NCBI RefSeq assembly: GCF_025024155.1
Contig: NW_026251823.1
Location: 1 to 64,000, forward strand
DNA from: Gamsiella multidivaricata
Taxonomy: Eukaryota; Mortierellomycota; Mortierellomycetes; Mortierellales; Mortierellaceae
Length of the DNA stretch: 64,000 nucleotides
Reading direction: 5' to 3'
This document shows, in pieces, positions 23,726 to 36,271 of this stretch. The position numbers were made by a program, and so were the translations under genes. A model generated the notes under the pieces. It was not told the origin of the DNA, ran no database searches, and was given only the letters and a program-made list of their open reading frames with translations. Every line of letters begins with the position of its first letter. Positions within the stretch are counted from its first letter, which is position 1.

Positions 23726-25379
23726 TATTATTATTGATAGTAGTTATGAGTGCTGATGATGTCCTGATTTTCCAGCCGGGAACGGGAAGAAGCGAGAGAG
23801 AGAAAGAGGGAGGGAGAAGGAGTTATATTTTGCGGAGAAGAAATTAAAAAGAAAATGGAAAAAAGGCCTTTTCACTTGAAGGAACCGAAGCGTGGCGGGG
23901 AAAGGTGGGCGGATGCGATCGAATGAAGACTTGAGGATGGAAAGAAGGGAGGAGGGAGGAGGGAGGAGGGAGAGAAGAGTAAAGAAGGAAGCAGAGGAAG
24001 TAAAGGAAGGAGATGGAGCGCGAGGTAGCTAGAGTGTGATAAAATGTGAGAAAAAAAAAGGGTGTGAGGAAAACGAACAATTGGGAGTGAGAGAGGGAAG
24101 GAGAGGAGGAGAGCAGCGGTGGAGGAAGGAGAGAAAGGGTGGGGTTGGTGGAGGAGTTGCGGGGTGGGACGAGGTTGATGGTGATGAAGAGAAAAGGGCA
24201 CACAGATTAGTCACCAGAAAAGCGGATTGAGGTGTATGAGTGTGTGAAGGTGAGTACAACAACAATATCATTCCAAGGCAGCCCCAGAGTGGAGAGAGAG
24301 AGGGAGGCCGAGGACTGGTGAATGGAGAGTGGGGAGTGCGGAATGCTGCTGACGATGAAAGATGATGATGATGAGGGCGATGATCCGACGCGGTTCATAC
24401 AATACAATACGACAATATGTTGAAACAAGGAGGGATTGCGAAAGAGAGGCGGGTGGGGAGTGGGAGTGAGGAGGAGGGGTGAGGGGTGGGGGGTGGTCGT
24501 ACCGGGTCGGGCTCTGCTGAGATTAGGATGAAGAAGAAGGAGGAGGGATGATCGCTTTGTTCTTTGATGAAAGAGGGAGGAATGAAGCTGGTGATCGTTG
24601 TGTGTCGGAGGAGAAGGACTTTTTTTTTTTTTTTTTTTTCAGGCACAAACAACAGTTTTCACACTATCCACTTTGGAGTGCGGTGTCAGGGCGTGTTCCT
24701 GTGCCTGAACACCACACACACACACACACACACACCCCTCCTCAGACGGGCGTGGCACGCGTCCGGTCAGGTCAGGTCAGTCAATTCCTTCGTTCTGTGT
24801 GCCTAGTCTTGTCTTTGCAGTTGCTGCTGGTTGAAGCTGCTCTTGTTTGTTTGTCTGTCTGTCTGTCTGCCTGTTTGCTTGTTTGTTTGTTGTTCCGCAT
24901 TTTGTTGTGCTACTTCATGCACGATGATGTTCCATCCGCGTACAACATGCATGTAGTCTACAAAACAGCGCTCCTACGAAAGAGCCAAAGAGAAAGAAAG
25001 AAGAAAAGAAAGACGCGTCTTGGAGTACCGTCGCGGTGTTGTGTATACACATGCCCACTTGAACTCCCTGCATACGCTTCCATGGTTGTGTATCTCCCTC
25101 CCCCGTGTAGATTGCAGACTACGGACTATAGGACGACAGGACTATCACACCAAAGGAAAGGAGAGCAGTTGGTGGCAAACAAAAAGGAGGGTGGGAGAGT
25201 ATAGCTGTCTTTGTTTCCTTCCTCTACCTCTTTTATTGTTTTTCTCATCTCACACTGCACTCTTCACTCTACTCCTTTCCCCAATGGTCTCCTTTGCGCC
25301 GCTGCAATAACGAACAAGCATCCATCTCCACTTCAACCCCCCCCCATTTCGCACCACCGTAAATAGTAAAGCAGCGCCC
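23726..25379. other. Divergent intergenic region with purine-rich tracts and (CA)n
   Basis: Between the PKA gene (minus) and the acetyltransferase-like gene (plus). The plus strand at about 23,780-24,560 is very purine-rich, so the PKA leader would be pyrimidine-rich. A T-run lies at 24,620-24,640, a (CA) microsatellite at 24,713-24,735 and a (TGTC) stretch near 24,845. Probably two promoters; no coding gene supported. Confidence 0.5.
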
Positions 25380-27385
25380 ATGCAACGAGTGCAGGAAATA
25401 CACGGTCTGCACAGACGCAGGGGTTCGGCTCAGTCCTCACCCATATCAGACAGCCATCCATCCATGGGACACCAACAAGACCCCGCCTATTCACACATCT
25501 CCCACACCCTCGCCCCAACAGCTGTTCACTCTACAGCCATCGACATCGAGACTGACAACCACAACGATATCACCATCCACATCTACAAAGACCTCTGCAA
25601 CGGTTCTCTCTCCTCTTCAACCACAGACACGAATACAACGTCGGAGACCAAGATGATTGGGAACCCACCGATCAATCAACACGACAACTCGAACCAGCCA
25701 TCCCAGAACAAGTCTAGTCTTCCTCTAGCGCCTACTCTCTCGACAGAAACCACCCCTGCACATCCATACCCACACCCTTCGCCTTCGTCCTTAATATCCA
25801 AGCGACTCCAGCCGCTCGAAATCCTGCGAGGGATCACCATCGTCTTCATGGTCCTCGTGAACACCCAAGGAGCAGACCTCTCTCCACAACTGGCCCACAG
25901 TGAATGGTTCGGATACACCCTCACCAATTGGGTTTTCCCAAACTTCATCTTCATGGTCGGCATGGCCGTCGCCATCGTTCTCTCACCCACTAAATTAGCT
26001 TTAATCTCACAGCAGGACCACTCTGCAATTCCAACAGACACTCCAAAGCAAATGATCCCCTTCTGTAAACGGCACCGGACGCGCATCAAAATGAACCTCA
26101 GGATCCTAAAGAGAACCATCCTTCTCTTTGGTCTAGGCATCAACCTCTCTGCGCTCGAACTCATTGGCCTTCCAAAGGAAGCACTCTGGGTCCGTATCCC
26201 TGGTGTTCTGCAGCGAATTTCCCTGTGTTACTTTGTCCTTGCCACCTCGGTGCTCTGGGCTGCACTTTTGACGCCACCAAGAAGTCCGCCCTCACCAAGC
26301 ATCCGGATCGGCCTGCCCGTCACCTGCACGGCTCTATGGTTCATCCTCGCCTACACTGTTCAGTCCACCGCCACAGAACCCATCGTCAGTTGTGATTACT
26401 CACCCGACGCTATTTCGCCTGATGACAATGTTCTTCCTGGGTATTCATCCTCTCGTAGCCAGCTCTCGCCTCAATGGTATACCGCTCAAGCGTTCCTCGA
26501 CACAGTACTCTTCGCCAAAGATCGGAACGTGAACGTCCCCTTGTTTGATTCTGAAGGGTCCATCAGTACCTTGATGGCCGTGGTCACCGCATGGTTTGGA
26601 TGGATGCTGGGTGCCGCAGTGATGAAGCAGCAACAGCAGCAAATGTGGAATGACGATAGGTCGCTGAAGACCCTGGTTCAGAAGATTGAGAAGGAAGGCC
26701 CGGCTGATGGACAACCAACCTTCGTTGAGGAATACGACTCTGGTGCGGGCGTCGATCCATTCATTACAAGTGAAACTCATCAACAGGCCATTGCTAACTA
26801 CCGCATAACACCTCCGCAAAAAGGTTTTACTATCGATTGTTTGAGAAGCGCCGGTCCTCTTTGCTCGTCCATTTAGGCGAATGGTTCATGGCGGAAGTCT
26901 GGATAATGTTCTCAGACACCATCCTCGGTTGGGTTGTACCCATCTGCAAGGGCCTTTGGCCCCCCAGCTTCACCCTTTACTCTGCTGTGATGAGCATCAA
27001 TGTTCTGTGCGTCCTCATCTACTTTTATGATCTTCCCTCTACCACACAATCACCACCTCCCCTCTCCAGAACGGGGAAGATCGCACAAATGACCGTGCAA
27101 CTCAGGAGCTATGTGCGGAGTGGGCTCGTTTCCTTTGGATCTGCTACGGCCGAAACCCAACGCTAATCTACGTACTTTCGGAGGCCGTCAAACTTGTTCT
27201 CGACAAATTCATGTGAATGGTCCATTTGAATGGACCAAGATTGCGTGGTCGTATACCTTTTCTTCAGCTTTGTCACTTTCATGCCGCCGCCATGGTCAAG
27301 CCTAGTTTTTAGCCTGGTTTATGTCCTTTTGTTCGCGCCGCTCTTATGGTACCTCAACAGAAAGGGCATATACCTTAGGGTATAA
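25380..27385 (+). CDS. Heparan-alpha-glucosaminide N-acetyltransferase-like membrane protein, 3' part frame-slipped
   Basis: Multi-pass acyltransferase-like protein of the HGSNAT/DUF5009 group. The intact 5' frame (25380-26823, 481 codons) has a hydrophilic N terminus, then SKRLQPLEILRGITIVFMVLV, WVFPNFIFMVGMAVAI, a conserved helix (ILKRTILLFGLGIN) and GVLQRISLCYF. The remaining domain is visible but only by moving through four frames: LGEWFMAEVWIMF and FTLYSAVMSIN, then YGRNPTLIYVLSEAV, then NGPFEWTKIAWSY, then LLWYLNRKGIYL ending at 27385. Each move behaves like one missing base. Two of them can instead be explained by tiny 53- and 59-base GT-AG introns, the other two cannot. It may be a young pseudogene, a gene with sequence errors, or a protein truncated after 498 residues. 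A paralogue lies tail to tail just downstream. Confidence 0.75.
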
Positions 27386-27497
27386 CAAAAACATCAGCTA
27401 TCATTATTTATTTATTAAAATTGAGTATGGATAGATATAAAGGCATGGTTTGTAACGGTGTGCAAATGTACAGGAAGGCTGGAAGGCTGACTGCCGT

Positions 27498-29497
27498 TTA
27501 GATCTTAAAGTACCACTTCTTATAATCCAGAAAGATGGCCAAAAGAACGTGGAGGGCAGCAAAGCCCAAGGAATAGAATAGCGATCCCCATCCGCCAATA
27601 TCGAGCGCGCCCCAGGTGTGGCTAAAGGCAGAAGTGCACAGGTCCCATGAATCGCCTGTGGCCGGGTCAGTGCCACCGGGAATGAGCGAGCACGTTCCCT
27701 GAACGAGTTCCGAGCACATGTACATCAGGATTGCATTGCGACCCATGCTGCCCAAGACCACAAGGATGGCCTTGCGGAACCAGTGACGGAGAAAATGGTC
27801 GACCTTGTAGTACATATTCAGAGCGCTCGAGTAGTTGGTTCTTGTTCTAGCAGGCACAGACACACCCTGCTCCGTGTCGCGATGGCGATAGTGGCGTGAT
27901 AGCTGGTTGTTGGAACGGAAGCCTTGATGCTCCAGGTACACTTGCACCAGGCGCTTGGTCTTGGGCTGGGCATCAAACTTGTAAAAGAGGATGGAGAGGA
28001 CTGTCTGGGAGACGCCAGCGGCCAGAACTGCATACGTTGCAGTCCAGCTGGGCTTGGAGAGAGGCAGACCCAAGCTGAAGACCCATCCTGTAAACATCCA
28101 GAGGATGCCCCACCAGAACCACTGGCTCAAGTGTTCGTTATAGATCCTGGTGATCATCTCCTGCTCGAGGACATCCTGCACCAGCGACTCCTGGTCCTCG
28201 GCATTGCCTCGTGCCTCGCGCCAGGCCTTAAAATCATTGGTTGTCTGCTTGACCTGAGCGTTGAGTGATCGGACCGTGCATCCAATGAACCATCCAAACC
28301 AGACGTTCAAGATTGAAGTCAGGGTCGAGAGAGAGCCCTCGGGATCAAAGTTCAGGTGGCGGTACGTGTGAGCCGTGCCAAAGACCTTGAGGTCAAAGTA
28401 GGCCTGAGGACTGCATGCGGGGTCACGGATCATGGCCCGCTCGGGGCAACCCTCGACCTGGACGGTATAGGTACAGATGAGCCAGATGAACAAGCACGAA
28501 GCGGGCAAGTAATATGGGAGGGTCACCCGCAAGAACCACGACCAGGCACCGCTATCGTTATGGTCTGACTCGGAGTCAGCCGTTTTACTGTCCTCGATAT
28601 AATCCTTCTTGGCGTCTGCCTCAAAGCCGAGGGGGCGCGCTTGAGGTCCGTTGGTTTGTGGGTTGAACGAGTAGAGGTAGGAGGAAGACAATGGTTTCTC
28701 TGGGATTCTTCCGCGCGCAAGGACAAGGACGTGCATCCAGCCGACAATCAAGTAGCAGAAACCGATACGGTTTAGGACATTGGGCCAGCGGAACTTGTCG
28801 GCACCTACGTGGAGCTGAACCAGTCCATAGAGGTTGAGGACGACTCCCAGCAGCCAGATGATAACGGATCGCTTAAAGACTCGGAGGGCCTGGCTCCTAT
28901 AATAGTGACTACCTGGTCCTGGATTGGGGTCCGCGCGCACTGACAGTGGCATGGTGCAACCGGTGATGAAAAGGAAGCTGGGGAAGACCGTGTCTTTTTT
29001 CGCAGAGCAGGTTTTTGAGTGTCGATTAGAATCATTTGTTATGGAGCGATACTGACAGCAAGAGCGCTAACATGCAAGGCAAATATGCCATTGGAGCATT
29101 ACCTGCGATAGTGAAGCCAATCCATGCCGGGTGCTCTGTCAAGTACAAGAATGAATACATTTCAACATTAAGATACTTGCGCTTTCACCGGTGAAGAGAA
29201 AAGGCTAATACACTTACCAAGGATGAAAAAGACTGTGTCGCCAATTTGTGCATTGCATACAATCATGATAAGGATGGCGAGTCCTCGCAGCAAGTCCAGG
29301 GAGAGCAGGCGATTCTGCGAGAGTTGCAGACGTTGCTTGATGCCTGATTTTGACGAAGGCAGCGGAAGGGGCTCCTGAGGAGTTGGTGCCTCGGCGACAG
29401 AGAGCTCGGGGGCATTACCGGCAGTAGGGACAGATGAGAAGGTGGAGAGGTTGGTCAGCTCTGGACGCTCGTCCGTGGTCTTGGAAACGTGCTCCAT
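27498..29497 (-). CDS. Heparan-alpha-glucosaminide N-acetyltransferase-like membrane protein, intact (3 exons)
   Basis: Exons 29497-29218, 29135-29103 and 28993-27498 splice in phase to 602 residues. The order of motifs matches the upstream paralogue: LLSLDLLRGLAILIMIV, EHPAWIGFTIADTVFPSFLF ITGC, VFKRSVIIWLLG, PNVLNRIGFCYL, then, after a luminal loop, LSTLTSILNVWFGWFIG, FWWGILWMFTGW and GRNAILMYMCSEL, ending in a Tyr/Lys-rich tail (DYKKWYFKI). About ten membrane segments are apparent. In animals HGSNAT transfers an acetyl group from cytosolic acetyl-CoA across the lysosomal membrane; the fungal substrate is unknown, so the function is inferred at family level only. This copy is uninterrupted and serves as the reference for the broken neighbour. 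Confidence 0.88.
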
Positions 29498-30836
29498 TCC
29501 GAACGCGGGTATTCAAATATTCAAACAGGGATTAATGTAGCGAAGTATCAGCAATGGGCACCAAACAGCTGGCGGGGGAGGCGAGGAACGAGAGGAGTGT
29601 AGAAAGAGGAACCAGAGACAAAGAAGAAGGAAAAGGAAGGAAAGGAAGGAAAGAAAGAAAAGAAAGAGTGTGAGAAGAAAAAGTAGAACAGGGCCTCCGC
29701 CCTTGACCTGCAGCAAACCCTTCAGGGAACCGGTCCATCGCTTGCCTTGAAAAGAAGGGGGTGTGCCCAGTACGATCGGCTTATCCTCATCGGCCGGCTT
29801 CTTTATCGCATCGATGCAGACACGCACCCATAGTCTATCTTCTGTAGCATATGTAACGCATGAAGCAGAATCGTTTGTGGAATCGGCTTATCCATGGATC
29901 GTTATCGACCGATGCACGAGTGCTTTCTTTCTTTTCCTGTTTGTGCAGTGGACCGTATTGTAATACTGCATCCAGAAAAAAAGAAAAGGCACACGACTAA
30001 GAAGGTTTGTTATTCTTGCCCTGGCTAGCGTTATCAGCGCCAAAGATCGCGCTCGATCCCAGGCCAGGTGGACTCTAATTGGAACAAAGTATTTTTTGAC
30101 CTTCTTTGCCTGGGAGAATTCTGTCCACTGAACTGCTGTGGGGATTGCTACGTGCGTAGTCGATGATCCACATACACTCCGGAGGGCGTACAATCAATCG
30201 ATGGTTATTGTTTGTTTGTTTGTTTGTTTGTTCGCTTGCTTGCTTGTGTCTTTGTTTGTCCGTAATATGGAGTTAGTCTATCGCTCGTTTTGATATTCGT
30301 TTTTGGCGGCATGGGGGGAGGTTTCCTGCGCAGAGGGTTCTGTTGAGCACAATCAGTCCAACCATCGCAAATCGCCTGATGGACACAAGTTTTCTTTCTT
30401 TCTCAGGGTTTACAAAAAGGGCTCTTTTTTTGTGCTCGCTTATCCTTACAATGATCACGATTATGCATGCTACAGGGATAACTGGTGGGATTATAGTGCG
30501 TCAATAGCCTGTCAACACACAAAACAGTACTCATTAGCCATATTTCCACCGAAACGATAGCAGGAAATTGATAAATAAAGCATCTGCCATGGCACGCCAC
30601 AAAGCTTAGGTAGCTCATGCTCCTTCTCGTAGTATTATGAAGAAGCAAGAAGCGTACGAGTATATATTAGAGATATCAAAGTAACAAAAGCGGAATCAGC
30701 AGCGAGAGCAGGCTATGGTCGCGAAGAGACTCAATGATTAGGACTAGGACTGCGGCACGAAAGTCTACCGTAGAAGGAGGGTCCGCACACGACTCAGTAG
30801 CTCGGCTGATGCTGGGATAGAATAGGAGAACGATCT
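29498..30836. other. Intergenic region, promoter of the acetyltransferase-like gene and 3' side of the syntaxin gene
   Basis: A nearly pure purine tract lies at about 29,578-29,690 on the plus strand (pyrimidine-rich leader of the minus-strand gene). A (TTTG) microsatellite spans 30,209-30,232. No gene is supported in the rest. Confidence 0.5.
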
Positions 30837-33016
30837 TTAAATGACGTTGGTCACCTTCAGGACGATAAGAACGATGATGATCAGGAGGATGATGCTGATA
30901 ATCAGGCAAATCCACTTCTTTCTTCTGGCCCCGCGGGCATTCGTAATGGCACTATCCACCTGCTGGTTACCAGACTCAAGGTTGGTGTCCGCCTGTTGCG
31001 TGTTTTGCTCAACCGAGTCCATAACCACCCCTTGATCTGTTACAAGCGTCTCCATATCGATAAAGAGTTGTTGTAGTTCCTATACGTATCACAAATAAAA
31101 CAGAGTCAATAAAAAAGGGGATGGGGGGAATGTTCGAGTCGGTTGCGCGTTTCTGTTTGCACAATGGCGCGTAAATGGCGGACAAAGAAGTCGCGTCGAA
31201 ACATACGAGGATGGTCTTTTCAATCTTCTTGATGTCGTCGTGCCGGGTTTGAACCTCGCGGAGCGCGCGGTTCGCGTCGCCGTAACGGGTACTTTGAAGA
31301 ACCTATCCGCAAAGGAGACACGAAGAGCGGACGATATTATAATATTATATTGACGCGTTAATATTCCCCTACACCTGACCCGCAGAACATATGGAAAAGC
31401 AAACTAGTCCGCGCAGAGTTCACATACCGATTGAGCAAAGACCTGCTGGTTATCGCCCTCCAGGACCTGTGCAACTTCCGCCTGTGTTGCATCCGGCTTG
31501 ACTAGCGTTGCCGATAAAGGTGCAAGCAATAAAGATGGAAAGTAGGAAGGATGTTGGGAAACTGGACACTGCTAATGGCGACGCCCTCAAACATCCAGGT
31601 GTACAGATTGAGATTCCTTACCAATCTTGTACTGTCTCTCCATGCGATTCTGGTACTTTTTACGCGCCTCGCTCTCTGCTGTCTGGTATCGACGAAGAGT
31701 CGTCAGGAACTTTTCCTTGAGTGCTTTGGCTTGCGTCCTGCGAATCTGAATGTCAGCAGAGCTGGCCAATCGCAAATTGGCAAGTTCAATATCTGGGTAG
31801 ATAAAAAAAAAAGAAAAGAAAAAGAAATAGCCACATAATGTGTGCGCGATCAGAAACACATTCGAGTCCTAGCACTAATATGCACGGACAGCAGCATATA
31901 CTGTCCAGTAAAAGCTAGCTGCATTAGCGTACGCACCTTTGATCCTCTTCTTGATCCTGTTGGACAGCTGGGTTGTATCCGCAGTAATGCCCTCCAACTG
32001 ACGAGTGGTGCGTACGGCTTGATCCTCCGTCGACACACTGTTGAGCGAGATATCATGAAGTTCTTCAATCCGGGTGATGTTTTGCTCCAGTCGTGAGATG
32101 TCATCTTGAATCGAAGTGACCTAAAGGACGAAACGAATATCGACACGAGAGCGTAGAGTTGCGCAAGCAATTAATACAAAGCGCCAAATCAAGTTCGCAT
32201 CCTGCAATTGAGCCATTACGGTTCGCTCTGGCATGTCACGGACAACAAGGCGAGGGGCCTACCTCGCTGAAAAATGCGTTCATATCATTGGAGGGAGAGG
32301 AGACAGAACCCATCTCAATACGTGTAGGTTGCGGGTACTGCTGTTGCGGTTGCGGTTGATACTGGGCTTGCTGCTGTTGAGCGAACTGTTGCTGCTGGCC
32401 GTACTGTTGTTGACCATACTGGTGTTGACCGTATTGCTGCTGCCCATACTGCTGCTGTCCATACTGCTGCTGCTGGGGTTGGTATTGTTGTTGGCCATAT
32501 TGTCCATGGGGCTGTTGGCTATTTTGTTTGTTTGTTATTTAAGAGCATTCCATAATGATATCATCGACATCAGTACAGGAACACAAATAGCAGGTATTCA
32601 GCATTGGAAAGCATCATCACGCCACCATCCCAAGGACGAAACGGTTGTGATACCCTGTTGGAGATAGGATGTCGTGCCATAACCGGCTGCATGATTCTGA
32701 CTTCCCCTGGCCTGGCCAGTTTTCCTTACTCTGCGTGAGAAAGAAAGGGAAAGGGCGCATGCGTAGGGTGTGGCATTGTTACATCTTGTCTTAAAATAGA
32801 CCATGCCCACAGAGAGAGTCGGTACCTACCCATAGCCTTGGTTATTGGTTCCTTGCGAGGGGGACTGGGCCTGTTAAATGAAGTGCGAATAGGTTAGAGA
32901 ATATCATCAAAGCGATTCTAAGGACGAAAAGTGGAGCATCGAGGAGTAGTTTGAACATAGCTATTAAGGAGGAAAGTGCGCACCTGAAAATCGGCAAGAC
33001 GGTCTCTTCCGCTCAT
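30837..33016 (-). CDS. SSO1: Plasma-membrane type syntaxin (Qa-SNARE), Sso-like (8 exons)
   Basis: Qa-SNARE that pairs with SNAP-25-like and synaptobrevin proteins in exocytic fusion. Exons 33016-32984, 32870-32830, 32518-32263, 32120-31937, 31792-31622, 31501-31428, 31302-31207 and 31079-30837 splice in phase to 365 residues. Domains: a short start (MSGRDRLADFQ), an unusual Gln/Tyr-rich segment of about 75 residues with repeated YGQQQ, the Habc bundle (DDISRLEQNITRIEELHD onward), the SNARE helix with its central Gln in LQQLFIDMETLV, a basic RRKKW and a C-terminal anchor (ICLIISIILLIIIVLIVLK). Seven short introns, all GT-AG. Yeast Sso proteins are about 290-295 residues; the excess is the Gln-rich insert. 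Confidence 0.93.
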
Positions 33017-34444
33017 GTTGACAGTTCCGTGGATATGTTATGGAAAACGCGAGTGAAGGCTGGAGAGGGAGATAGCATTAGATAAGATGCGATTGAAGGT
33101 TGTTCTTTATAGCCGACCATGAGTATATCGATATACCTTTCTATGCAACTGGAGTACGATGAGAATTGGAGCGGAATGGAATGGAATGAGAAAGTGAGGA
33201 AAGAAGGAGGGAGTGCGAAGTCCATGGACGGGCCGTTGAGTGTGAACGTGTGTTACAAAAAAATTTCGGGTGGGATGGTTTCTGATCGGGTGCAAACCAA
33301 GGAGGAACACGTACGCGGGAAGTAGATACACATACACGTGGCAGTGGAAGGGCAAATACCTGGCGAGCCCATGGGGAAATAGGATCCAGGAAGGGAGCCA
33401 GGAAGGGAGCCGGGAAGGGAAAGAGTATCGACTGATGGGAGCGGGAGGGGGTATGCAGTGTCCTCAAAGCACAAGTCAGCCAGCCAGATGCCCCAGGATA
33501 AAAGTTCACCCACTTTTTTTTTTTCAATTGAACTCCAAACAGTCCGCTTCGGTGTTTCAGTGTTTGGTGGCGGTGGAATTCATTGACTCCTGGTCGCATA
33601 CATCCCGCATGCATAGTCTATACTTTCCTTTGCTCAGGCTGGAACCGTTTTGCCTTATTTTCATGATCAATGCTATCGTCGTGCGTCGCTAGCATATATA
33701 CAGCCTGGCTGTCTGACCCATCCATGGATTGCATTCCTTGTCTTTACCTCCAACGGACGTCGACATCGACGTGCACATTCTGGCCTATTTCATGGAGCTG
33801 ATACCACGTACGCGGAACATGCACGACTCGATGTGTTGAGAGCGTTCATTCTTCAAACGCCAAGATGTCCTCGATGGACGTCGTCTATAGCCGAGCCAAT
33901 GACAATGTAGGCAACCGGGAGCTTCCGTACTGAAGCAGTGCAGGCCGCAAGAGACAAGGCAGGACAAGGGCTGCCAACATGTTTTCCAACCCCTCCCTCC
34001 CCTCCCCTTGAACCCCCCTTCCCTTCCCAAGGGGAACATACACGCAGTCCTTCACTCTTCCGCTCCCATCGCTGTTCATTCTTTCCATCACACTCTCTGT
34101 TCATCTCATTCATTCATCCCTCCCTCCCACACCCAATCAGCCAACCACTCCAACCCAGCCACCAACCAACCCGCTACTAACTATCACCACTCCTAACCAC
34201 ACAATCACACACTCGCACACTCGCACACTCATACACCCGCCCACCAAGTCTATTCAGCCTCGCCTCGCCTTCTTTCATCCTGTCTTTCTTCTCTTGCCTG
34301 GTATCCAGCGACCACGAATCAGATTCACCCTCGGCCTCACCACCCACCCCCGTCTCTTTCTCCCCTACAACCAGCTCCAAATAGCTGTCGGGTTTACAGG
34401 GTCGTCTGCCAAGAAACCCCTTTTTCCTCCCCAAGGTCGAAGCC
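33017..34444. promoter_or_regulatory. Divergent intergenic region (syntaxin / F-box WD40)
   Basis: About 1.4 kb between two divergent genes. A 12-base tandem (aagggagccagg type, three copies) lies at about 33,388-33,420. The final 450 bases before the F-box gene are C/T-rich with many cccacc and cactc runs, a plausible leader. No coding exon recognised. Confidence 0.45.
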
Positions 34445-35887
34445 ATGGTCACTGTCGTTGGGCAGCGCGTTGTCATATATCCATCGCATACATTGCGTGC
34501 ACACTTCGAAAACCAGCTCTATGCCTTGCTGCTGGGCGGTCCACGGATAGACATCCTCTCCAGACTGCCATACGAGATCGCAGTCTACGTTCTCCGCTTT
34601 GTTGATATGTCCAACTTGTGCAAGATCGCACTCATCTCGAGAGCCTGGAACCAACTCTCAAACGACAATGAGGTCTGGAGAAGTGTGTATCTCTATCAGC
34701 AGCAATGGAAAATCAAAATCCCAACCCGGAAGTCAACCCTCATTAACAGCAGCAAAAGCAATAGCACAAGCAAAAGCCTCGTAGATCAACTACAGGATCT
34801 CTCACTGTCAACGCATAGCCAGTTGAATTGGAAGCAGCTCTGTCACGACCGCAAGGCACTCGAGAGCCGCTGGAGATCCATTCCCACTAAGACAAAGCTC
34901 ATTGGCCATGAAGACAGCGTTTATTGTATCCAGTTCGACAGCACAAAGATCGTCACGGGCTCAAGAGATCAGACTATCAAGTTCTGGGACGCACACACAC
35001 TCCAATGCACCGACACCCTTCATGGCCACTCGCAGTCCGTCCTGTGTCTGCAGTACAATGAGCACAGAATGATCTCTGGATCCTCCGACAACACAATCAT
35101 AATCTGGGATATGGAGACACGCCAGCCTCTCTCGCGTCTTCATGGACATGCCGCCGGTGTGCTCGATGTGTGTTTCGACGACCAATATATCATCAGCTGC
35201 TCCAAGGACACCTCCATTAAAGTCTGGGACGTAAATAAGATGGTTCTCATCAGGACCATGACCGGTCATCGCGGACCCGTCAATGCTGTTCAGCTGCATG
35301 AAGGCCAGGTCGTCTCTGCCTCGGGAGATGGGCTAGTCAAGCTGTGGAATGTGGCAACAGGGGTCTGCATACGCGACTTTGTTGGTCACGAGCGGGGTCT
35401 GGCTTGCGTCCAATTTGATGGAGTGACTATCGTTTCAGGTTCGAACGATAACACTATCAGGATATGGGAGGCAGCGACAGGACGATGTATACGGACCTTA
35501 ACCGGACACGAAAAGCTAGTTCGGACACTGCACTTTGACCAGAACAGGATCGTCAGTGGGAGCTACGACTATACCGTCAAGGTCTGGGACGTGGAGACAG
35601 GAGAATGCACCTTGGATCTCAACGACGGGCACGTCAGCTGGGTCTTTGACGTGCAATTTTCGAGCAGCCGCATTATCAGGTAACTCCAGGAACTCGTGTT
35701 TTGTCTCTTGCTTGTATGGTTCGATATCAAAGAAATTGACGTGAATGCTCTTCCCATTTGCACTGGCCCATGGAACCATATCGCATATCCACCCATGCTG
35801 AAAATAAACAACGACAGTACGTCTCAAGACAAGAATATTGTCGTTTGGGACTTTGCGGGGGATATAGACACCAGTCTGTTCGTGTAG
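34445..35887 (+). CDS. F-box and WD40-repeat protein (SCF substrate receptor type)
   Basis: Likely substrate receptor of an SCF ubiquitin ligase. Exons 34445-35679 and 35818-35887 splice in phase 2 to 434 residues. The F-box is at about 35-80 (ILSRLPYEIAVYVLRFVD...CKIALISRAWNQL). Seven WD40 repeats follow from about residue 150, each with GH...GS.D.TI..WD (for example GHEDSVYCIQFD, GSSDNTIIIWD, GHAAGVLDVCFD, GSNDNTIRIWE, GSYDYTVKVWD). The second exon supplies the last strand (QDKNIVVWDF) and closes the propeller. The layout resembles yeast Met30/Cdc4 and fission-yeast Pof1; I cannot say which substrate it binds. Confidence 0.92.
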
Positions 35888-36271
35888 CGTGTGTTCTCAA
35901 GGCACCGGGCTACATAACACGTGCCCAGGAGTTTTTTATCGTAATAAATTCCAATGCTGGCTGCACTCACTCTTGGATTTGGTATTTGCAGGTGTGGGAC
36001 AAACAGGGTCCATCGATGGTCGCATACTTTCTGAAAGCGGACAAAACTTTGATGGAGCCACTCACGTGCGATAAGTGATGACTGCTACTGGAAGAAAAAG
36101 TAAACATATTTTTTTTTATTCCCTTTCTAGAGCCTTTGTCCAGCTACAACTTGGTGCATTCCCACTTCACCCTCTCTCTGCCATCCTTTTTACAGTCAAT
36201 CTCTACTTCCTTTCTCATCAGACTCCTATCCCCCGTCCCTTCATATCAAACCACATAACCTATAACTCACA

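Noticed and set aside
23844..24652. Several minus-strand Pro/Ser/Leu frames
   Set aside because: They derive from the purine-rich promoter tract upstream of the PKA gene.
26824..27069. Explaining the acetyltransferase-like frame changes by 53- and 59-base introns
   Set aside because: Both have GT-AG ends and restore phase, but they would delete conserved membrane sequence, are very short, and cannot explain the two later slips; kept only as an alternative.
32233..32667. Plus-strand Leu-rich frame of 144 residues
   Set aside because: It is the antisense of the Gln-rich syntaxin exon (CAG/CAA read as CTG/TTG).
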